Source of the DNA: Sanyastnella coralliicola
Lineage (GTDB): Bacteria; Bacteroidota; Bacteroidia; Flavobacteriales_D; Sanyastnellaceae
Length of the DNA: 64,000 nucleotides
Reading direction: 5' to 3'
Assembly: GCF_030845195.1 (NCBI RefSeq)
Contig: NZ_CP132543.1
Span: forward strand, 1,505,501-1,569,500
This document shows positions 59,171-64,000 of the stretch, one piece after another (position 1 is the stretch's first letter; each line of letters starts with the position of its first letter). A program made the position numbers and the translations under genes. Below the pieces are notes generated by a model, which was not told the DNA's origin, did no database searches, and worked only from the letters and a program-made list of their open reading frames with translations.

Positions 59171-59755
59171 ATGGAAGAGCTCCACAAGCAGATCATACTG
59201 AATGCCTTTAAGGATGCTGAACTCAGCGAAGAACACGCACAAGAGTTTCTAGGGTTGTGGAAACCAGTCGCGATATCTAAACACACCTTAATGACTGAGG
59301 TAGGGAAGGTGGAGCGCCGTTTTTATGTGGTAATCAAAGGCGTTCAAGCGGTATATCTGTTGGATAGAAAAGGAAACAAGGTAGTCATAGGGTTCAGCTT
59401 CGATGGAAGCTATAGTGGCATCTATGATTCATTTGTTGATCGTGAGCCATCTGGATACTTTCTGGAAGCATTGACCGATAGCGAACTCTACTACATTTCA
59501 CCTGATGAGTACGACGCCTTATTCGATAAGTACCCTGGCTTTGATCGTTGGGGCCGAATCGTTCACGGATTCCTGCTAAAGGGGAGGGTACAACGTGAGC
59601 TCGAAATCAGCACGCTTACAAGTGAAGAACGCTTCAAACTCTTTATGAAGCGGTGTCCACAGCAGCTACGTCAAATACCTCAGAAATACCTTGCTGCTTA
59701 CTTAAATATGACTCCTGAAACCTTCTCAAGGCTGATGAATTCAGTCACCTGGTGA
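59171..59755 (+). CDS. Crp/Fnr-family transcriptional regulator
   Basis: 194 aa from the Met at 59171 (Met 15 nt upstream is an alternative). Cyclic-nucleotide-binding-like beta roll (about 25-120; no canonical cNMP phosphate loop RxA seen), then a C-terminal HTH with KYLAAYLNMTPETFSRLM. No FNR cysteines near the start. Such Bacteroidota regulators sense varied signals. Placed divergently from the PLP gene with a shared 36-bp gap, so it may control that gene or the egt locus; inference. Confidence 0.88.
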   Translation: MEELHKQIILNAFKDAELSEEHAQEFLGLWKPVAISKHTLMTEVGKVERRFYVVIKGVQAVYLLDRKGNKVVIGFSFDGSYSGIYDSFVDREPSGYFLEALTDSELYYISPDEYDALFDKYPGFDRWGRIVHGFLLKGRVQRELEISTLTSEERFKLFMKRCPQQLRQIPQKYLAAYLNMTPETFSRLMNSVTW

Positions 59756-59841
59756 AATCTTGATACAGATCAACAGAGCTTGATCAAGTGTGGTCTTCCT
59801 TTGCATAAAAGGATTTAAAACTAAATTTATAGTTCAAGATC

Positions 59842-60429
59842 ATGGCAAAAGCACGTATCACCACAGAAGGACTTCTAAAGCAGATCAACAACATGAAGCT
59901 GCGCTTCGATAAGATCAAGGCATTAGAACCAGAAACCTTATTGAAGAAGGCGAATGAAAAGACTTGGAGTGCAGCGGAAGTTGTAGAGCACATGTATATG
60001 GGCTACAGACTATACAAGCCAAAATTCGAAAAAGCCTTAGCATCGATTCCTGAAGCCAGCGAAAAATGGGATCATATAGAGGCACGAGGAATGGCCAACT
60101 GGGCAATCAATGGATTAGCGCCACAGACTGGAAATAAAATCAAGTACAAGATGAAAACGAGCAAAGTATTTCAGCCTGTACGATTACCAATGAACGCAGA
60201 TCAGGAAACAATGAAGAATGTGTTCGAAGATTTTGTAGCTGGTTTAGATTTCATGGCAGACGTGACAAGAGACATCCGCACACGAGAGGTAAAAGCACAT
60301 CGTTTCAATTCAGCCATAGGACCCATCGTTCGATTTAATGTGGCTGAGGGATTACAGTTTATCTTGAATCACAATGAACGACATATGATACAGATTGACA
60401 GAGTTCTCGGAATCGACACTTCTGTATGA
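59842..60429 (+). CDS. DinB/YfiT-type four-helix protein
   Basis: 195 aa, DinB-like helical bundle: KTWSAAEVVEHMYMGYRLYKP and HNERHMIQIDRVLG give the three metal-binding His pattern of the family (thiol S-transferase / metal-dependent superfamily). EgtB's N-terminal domain belongs to the same superfamily, but this is an independent stand-alone protein. Last host gene before the integrated element. Confidence 0.85.
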   Translation: MAKARITTEGLLKQINNMKLRFDKIKALEPETLLKKANEKTWSAAEVVEHMYMGYRLYKPKFEKALASIPEASEKWDHIEARGMANWAINGLAPQTGNKIKYKMKTSKVFQPVRLPMNADQETMKNVFEDFVAGLDFMADVTRDIRTREVKAHRFNSAIGPIVRFNVAEGLQFILNHNERHMIQIDRVLGIDTSV

Positions 60430-60481
60430 TAATTAATAGTATGCTCACTCATACATAATTGACCTGACGGCTCTTGCGTTA

Positions 60482-60516
60482 TTCTGTGACATAATCATCT
60501 AAAACATGTCACAGAA
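60482..60516. promoter_or_regulatory. 11-bp perfect inverted repeat overlapping a start codon
   Basis: TTCTGTGACAT (60482-60492) and its exact reverse complement ATGTCACAGAA (60506-60516), 13-nt spacer. The right arm begins with the ATG of the 167-aa gene. Candidate operator of an element-encoded or host repressor, or an mRNA hairpin that hides the start codon. Confidence 0.6.
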
Positions 60517-61009
60517 ACTAACCTTCGAAAAAAGAGTCCTCAGAATGTCGAATTTCGCCATTGCTGCAAACGTACTAAAAGTGTCTGAGAACAGGCATTT
60601 GAAAAGAAATTCCAAATTCACAAAGGGTTGTCAATGGTGCATCGCTGTTGACGGCGAATTCGTCTTCTTAAAGAGAAGGCGACAAATGGAGAAGTACGTG
60701 AAGACCTGCGTTGAAAACGCTATGAGTCTTCGCGAGCTTTGCAAGGCCTATGATGCCTTGCAGATGCTTCAAGGCTCTTTACCAGACCGCAACTATACAT
60801 TTTTCGACTCAAAGCGTTTTCCATACTTCAGGTGTGAGGACGCTTTGTTGCATTATACAAACTCCGATTGGAAGCGCTTATTCTCTATGATTGAACAGTC
60901 ATGGAGAATCGACGCGCCTTATTACATCGTAAACGGTTACCTCCATGACAAAAATCAGCTTACCCGAGTTCAGGAAGATAATTTGGGCTTTATCGAAGAC
61001 CTCACTTAG
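60506..61009 (+). CDS. Unknown protein, first gene of the phage-like element
   Basis: 167 aa, basic, no signal peptide or membrane span. Cys/Trp/Tyr-rich (KGCQWCIAVDGEFVFLKRRR, KRFPYFRCEDALLHY). No recognised family. Its start codon lies in an inverted repeat. Lower GC and more A-rich codons than the host genes before it. Confidence 0.6.
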   Translation: MSQKLTFEKRVLRMSNFAIAANVLKVSENRHLKRNSKFTKGCQWCIAVDGEFVFLKRRRQMEKYVKTCVENAMSLRELCKAYDALQMLQGSLPDRNYTFFDSKRFPYFRCEDALLHYTNSDWKRLFSMIEQSWRIDAPYYIVNGYLHDKNQLTRVQEDNLGFIEDLT

Positions 61010-61111
61010 TAAAGACCAGTTTAACAAAAAGTACGACGATGAAATAAGACGACTGTATTACTCCACAGACTTACGATAATCCATCATATCAATAATCCAA
61101 AATCAAGTAAT

Positions 61112-61342
61112 ATGTTCCAGCCCTTATTGCGTGAAGAAAATCATCGTTTATCGCCCGGCCATAGATGTGCAAAAGCACTAAGGCCAGATATGTCTTATGA
61201 CGAATACATTCGTCATATTTACAACTACGCGCCTACTAAAATGGCGTTTCACAACTTTATAGTTGTCTATTCAGCTTTCCTCAATGAAAGTTGGATGACC
61301 TATTGCACCGAATACAATGACATCTTAAAATCAAGGCTATGA
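61112..61342 (+). CDS. Small phage-like protein 1
   Basis: 76 aa, mixed charge, with aromatic-rich MSYDEYIRHIYNYAPTKMAFHNF. No family recognised. Overlaps the next gene by 4 bp. The preceding 102-nt gap (61010-61111) is A-rich with no recognised element. Confidence 0.55.
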   Translation: MFQPLLREENHRLSPGHRCAKALRPDMSYDEYIRHIYNYAPTKMAFHNFIVVYSAFLNESWMTYCTEYNDILKSRL

Positions 61343-61527
61343 AAGACCTCATTATAAAAGAGGTCATTGCAGACCTTATGATTTATTGGCGCAGGGGAGA
61401 AGAAGAAGCTGTTAAGCTTTCGCGTCAAATCTGGCAAAAACGTGACGAAGACATAACCGACCCTGCCCGTCAGGCCGTAGTTATGAAGTATCAAACCCTT
61501 TTAGAACTCGGCTATGTTACACATTGA
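61339..61527 (+). CDS. Small phage-like protein 2
   Basis: 62 aa, helical, charged (MIYWRRGEEEAVKLSRQIWQKR). No family recognised. 4-bp overlap upstream and 14-bp overlap with the next ORF, consistent with a compact phage gene cluster. Confidence 0.55.
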   Translation: MKDLIIKEVIADLMIYWRRGEEEAVKLSRQIWQKRDEDITDPARQAVVMKYQTLLELGYVTH

Positions 61528-61834
61528 AAGACATAAATCAATGTTCGGCCCTGCCGGATTCTTCTATAATGACCGTTTGTTAAAACTCTCTGAAAGAGAA
61601 GTTGTAAATGAACAACGTAAAACAATGGTTCGCATATGCGAAGAATTAGACGGATGGAGGAAGAGAACCCGAACGGTTCAAAACCTTCACTTTGAAGGTA
61701 ATTTGAACGCTTTGAAGAACATTGCGAAGTCTTATAATTCATTCAATTCTCTTCTTGTAGACCGATTCGAAAAACTTGTTCTATCACTAGAGAAGGAGTA
61801 CAATATGAAAAGCGTGCAATTGCACAAACGATGA
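61514..61834 (+). CDS. Small phage-like protein 3
   Basis: 106 aa, strongly helical and basic, coiled-coil-like (LLKLSEREVVNEQRKTMVRICEELDG). A start at the second Met (61541) is possible. Overlaps the replication initiator gene by 4 bp. Confidence 0.55.
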   Translation: MLHIERHKSMFGPAGFFYNDRLLKLSEREVVNEQRKTMVRICEELDGWRKRTRTVQNLHFEGNLNALKNIAKSYNSFNSLLVDRFEKLVLSLEKEYNMKSVQLHKR

Positions 61835-63681
61835 TTGATACAATCAACATTAGGGTACATGACATTTCGCAACATTCTGAGTTTCTTTCGAATCTGAAAA
61901 AGATACCTGCTCACAAAAAAAACAAAGTGAGCAGGTTTATCACTCCGTTACAATTGTCTGAACAAGACTTTGAACGGATGAAAGGGAAAGACCAAGAATG
62001 GATTTACGACTATCTAGAGTACAATGACACGGGCAAGCGAATGGATATTTATACCCGTAAGGAAGTGAATATACCATCCTCGCACTATCGTATGCTTTAC
62101 CAAGTCAAACGTGACCGCGATTTTATCGAATTTGAATTCAGTCTCCCTAAACTCCTCTACGGCACCAATATTACACAGTTTGTTACCAGCCCTGGCAATC
62201 ATTCTAACGTATGGGAACGTGAGGATTGGAAGAAGCAAAAAAAGCTTCTTTTCGACCGATTACTTAAGCAAATCAAAATGTTCTTGAACTCTATAGGTTC
62301 AGGCGCACCAATAGACTATACTCTTGTCGAAATAACAAGGGTTGACCTTTGTTACAATCAGATATTCCCTTCAAAACGCGCCGCCCTTGGTTACTTGGAA
62401 TGGCAAAAAAACATAAAGAAAAAGTACTCCCGCGATTCTAGTGATTCGATGCAGAGTTACAAAACTAGTATCAGCTATAGGACTAGCAATTACACGTTCA
62501 AGATTTACCACAAGGGAGCAGAGTACGAAAAGCATGACGCAAAACGTCACGCTCAAATCAATTCAGAAGCATGGGAAAAACGAAAAAAGCATCTGCAAAA
62601 AGTTGGAATGCTTGTTCCACCTGACGAACAAAAGAAATTTGAAATCTTTGACATCAAAACACTTCAAAGTGTAGCAGACAGGATGTTACGTTATGAAATC
62701 ACGATTCGAAAGGATTATATGTCACTTAAGTACATGGAAAATTTCTTTCGAAGATGCGATTCAACGTATATGAACAAAAAGGACTTATACATTAAAATCA
62801 AAAACAACACCAAAAGCGGAGATAGACGGATTGAAACCTTTCATTTAACATGGAAGCAAATTGACAAAGGAAACTATAGCAAGAAACTTGCAAAACTCGT
62901 AACAAAAAATATCCGTCTATCAAGCTTCAAAGGAGAAGATGTATATGAAGCAACTGAATCCAACCCTTTTGAGTACATGCGAAATGCATTTGCTAACGGA
63001 AAAAAGGTTATAAAGAAAGAAGCTCAGATGGGTGAGATTGGTTGGACTGCTCACAGAAATAAAGACGGTTTAACTATTACTATAGAATACGCCTCAAGTA
63101 AAGCATGGAAATTTTATAATGAGTTTAAAAACTCCCACGTCAAAAGACGTTCCATGAGAATATCACTTGATGAATTCAGTAATAAGGCTGTAAAGCGCAG
63201 TGTATGTAGTATTAAGGAATCTTTCCACCTTCCTTTTTCCAAGTCTATACTTGGACTCATGGTAGATAACTTTGAACGAATGATTCAAAGCTACCAAATA
63301 AAGGAAATGCCAACCATGGCTCAAGCTGAACAAAGGATAAAGGAATACAACGCCAGACTAACAACGACAAGAGAAGAAGCAAAGGAACGCGGCGAATCAT
63401 ACTCGCACATCACAAGGGTAAACATGAACAAACTCATGTTCATCATTCGTCTAATGCAAGACCACAAGCTCGAAGACATTCCAGACGTGATGAATCTTAA
63501 TGAGCGTACATGGAGAAGGTATAAAGCAGATTTAAGGAAGGTCAATATTGACCAAACATCACTTGCCCAAGGAACGGAACTTCTCCAGTCAATCAAAACA
63601 GACTTTACTGACTACTACGAACTCTGCGACCAATATCATCGTCAACTCTACGTCAACAAGTACTCATTCTTTAATACCTAG
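61831..63681 (+). CDS. Phage replication initiator, gene II/X-type
   Basis: 616 aa. Features of the phage/plasmid replication protein II/X family (filamentous and related ssDNA phages): opening MIDTINIRV, VEITRVDLCYNQIFP at about 170-184, FKIYHKGAEYEK at about 225-236, and LRYEITIRKDYM at about 289-300. These are the R-x-D, Y-x-K-x-x-E and R-x-E landmarks of that family. It should nick one strand at the double-strand origin and start rolling-circle replication. The C-terminal ~150 residues include a helix-turn-helix-like DVMNLNERTWRRYKADLRK. GC lower than host genes. Last visible replication gene before a candidate origin. Confidence 0.8.
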   Translation: MIDTINIRVHDISQHSEFLSNLKKIPAHKKNKVSRFITPLQLSEQDFERMKGKDQEWIYDYLEYNDTGKRMDIYTRKEVNIPSSHYRMLYQVKRDRDFIEFEFSLPKLLYGTNITQFVTSPGNHSNVWEREDWKKQKKLLFDRLLKQIKMFLNSIGSGAPIDYTLVEITRVDLCYNQIFPSKRAALGYLEWQKNIKKKYSRDSSDSMQSYKTSISYRTSNYTFKIYHKGAEYEKHDAKRHAQINSEAWEKRKKHLQKVGMLVPPDEQKKFEIFDIKTLQSVADRMLRYEITIRKDYMSLKYMENFFRRCDSTYMNKKDLYIKIKNNTKSGDRRIETFHLTWKQIDKGNYSKKLAKLVTKNIRLSSFKGEDVYEATESNPFEYMRNAFANGKKVIKKEAQMGEIGWTAHRNKDGLTITIEYASSKAWKFYNEFKNSHVKRRSMRISLDEFSNKAVKRSVCSIKESFHLPFSKSILGLMVDNFERMIQSYQIKEMPTMAQAEQRIKEYNARLTTTREEAKERGESYSHITRVNMNKLMFIIRLMQDHKLEDIPDVMNLNERTWRRYKADLRKVNIDQTSLAQGTELLQSIKTDFTDYYELCDQYHRQLYVNKYSFFNT

Positions 63682-63694
63682 TAAAATGAATGAA

Positions 63695-63726
63695 TTGGTA
63701 CCATAACATCGGAAAAATGGTACCAA
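63695..63726. other. 10-bp perfect inverted repeat after rep: candidate replication origin
   Basis: TTGGTACCAT (63695-63704) and ATGGTACCAA (63717-63726), 12-nt spacer. Placed right after the replication initiator, where single-strand or double-strand origins of such phages are often found. Could also be a terminator or an operator. Confidence 0.5.
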
Positions 63727-63768
63727 AATCACGATTCACGTCGAAAAGGCTATTTCCTGAACAAATAT

Positions 63769-63963
63769 TTGGACTCACTCAATGAGAAACAAAACGCAAA
63801 TCAAATGCGAATGTTCAAGAAATCAAGAAAATGGCTCATGCCTGTAGTGCTTTTCATTGCTGGAGTAATGTTCTCCGAGCAGTTGAAACCTATGCTATCA
63901 AAGATTCCCATGCTAGGCAACTTGATGGGAGGAGGTAATAACGACGAAACAACAGAATCGTGA
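63769..63963 (+). CDS. Small single-span membrane protein of the element
   Basis: 64 aa if started at TTG 63769, 52 aa from the ATG at 63805, which I consider likelier biologically. Basic N-terminus (KKSRKW), one hydrophobic span (LMPVVLFIAGVMF), then a Gly/Asn-rich and acidic tail. Size and layout fit a minor structural or coat-like protein of an ssDNA phage, but there is no family match. Overlaps the next gene by 4 bp. Confidence 0.5.
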   Translation: MDSLNEKQNANQMRMFKKSRKWLMPVVLFIAGVMFSEQLKPMLSKIPMLGNLMGGGNNDETTES

Positions 63964-64000
63964 AGAAAATTTCAGCAGGAACCCAAGAAAACCTTCGCAT
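63960..64000 (+). CDS. Next gene of the element, cut by the window edge
   Basis: GTG start overlapping the previous stop (GTGA). Only 13 full codons are visible (beginning Met-Lys-Lys-Ile-Ser-Ala-Gly-Thr). No function inferable. Shows that the element continues to the right. Confidence 0.4.
   Translation, partial: MKKISAGTQENLR

Noticed and set aside
60430-60481. XerC/D dif-like attachment site near the host-element junction
   Set aside because: GTATG-N6-CATAC has only 5-bp arms and does not fit the 11-6-11 dif layout well; without the right end of the element no direct repeat can be confirmed.

Overview
The window is a chromosomal segment of a member of the Bacteroidota, most likely a marine or aquatic Flavobacteriales (Cryomorphaceae/Schleiferiaceae-like). 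The evidence is several secreted proteins with the type IX secretion (T9SS) type A C-terminal sorting domain, -7 promoter boxes of the Bacteroidota type (TAnnTTTG), families largely confined to this phylum (DUF1599, DUF3667, DUF5723, DUF6913, SprB repeats, the BT_3928 family), a transketolase split into two genes and a two-subunit methylmalonyl-CoA mutase. No rRNA, tRNA, CRISPR array or insertion sequence was recognised. No gene-free stretch exceeds 300 bases.

Layout. 0-13.5 kb: tail of a T9SS lamin-tail protein, rpsA, pyrR-pyrB, a STAS protein, a T9SS protein, rnz, an orphan LuxR-type regulator, ilvE, three envelope genes, a small membrane protein, msrA. 13.5-20.3 kb: lipoproteins, a nitroreductase-pirin pair, a DUF6913 gene coupled to dapA. 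20.4-23.6 kb: the two transketolase halves with a von Willebrand A gene between them. 23.9-33.4 kb: ychF, DUF4440 lipoprotein, rhomboid protease, DUF3667, ftsB/divIC-like, bile-acid symporter family, cdaA, folP, DUF1599, DoxX/thioredoxin-like protein, oligopeptide-type ABC permease. 33.6-45.1 kb: pabC-like, HAD phosphatase, hotdog protein, multi-PAS histidine kinase, csaA-like, mutA-mutB, an XRE regulator, fmt-MATE-trmH, hup. 45.3-53.6 kb: secreted cupredoxin, membrane peroxiredoxin-like protein, thioesterase, GH13 amylase divergent from a tandem-repeat putative starch-binding protein, and a SprB-repeat protein.

53.7-59.8 kb is the most interesting host locus. Five genes with 4-bp ATGA stop/start overlaps encode EgtB and EgtD (ergothioneine biosynthesis), a DUF427 protein, and two secreted cupredoxin proteins. 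Together these two carry one complete multicopper-oxidase ligand set: four trinuclear-cluster His on the first, four more plus the whole type-1 site on the second, which also has a T9SS tail. A convergent class V PLP enzyme (possible EgtE-like C-S lyase) and a divergent Crp-family regulator follow.

60.4-64.0 kb is the left part of an integrated ssDNA-phage-like element: overlapping small ORFs, a gene II/X-type replication initiator, two strong inverted repeats, a single-membrane-span protein, and the start of another gene cut by the window edge.

Three signals cut across genes. (1) A 16-mer, TTTCGCTAGCGCGGAA, has seven exact copies in either orientation, six inside unrelated genes and one in a terminator loop, plus many near copies. 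(2) Intergenic arrays of degenerate 7-bp repeats have a different consensus at each locus but always the same period. (3) In at least seven genes the -7 promoter box ends only 4-6 nt before the start codon, implying leaderless mRNAs.
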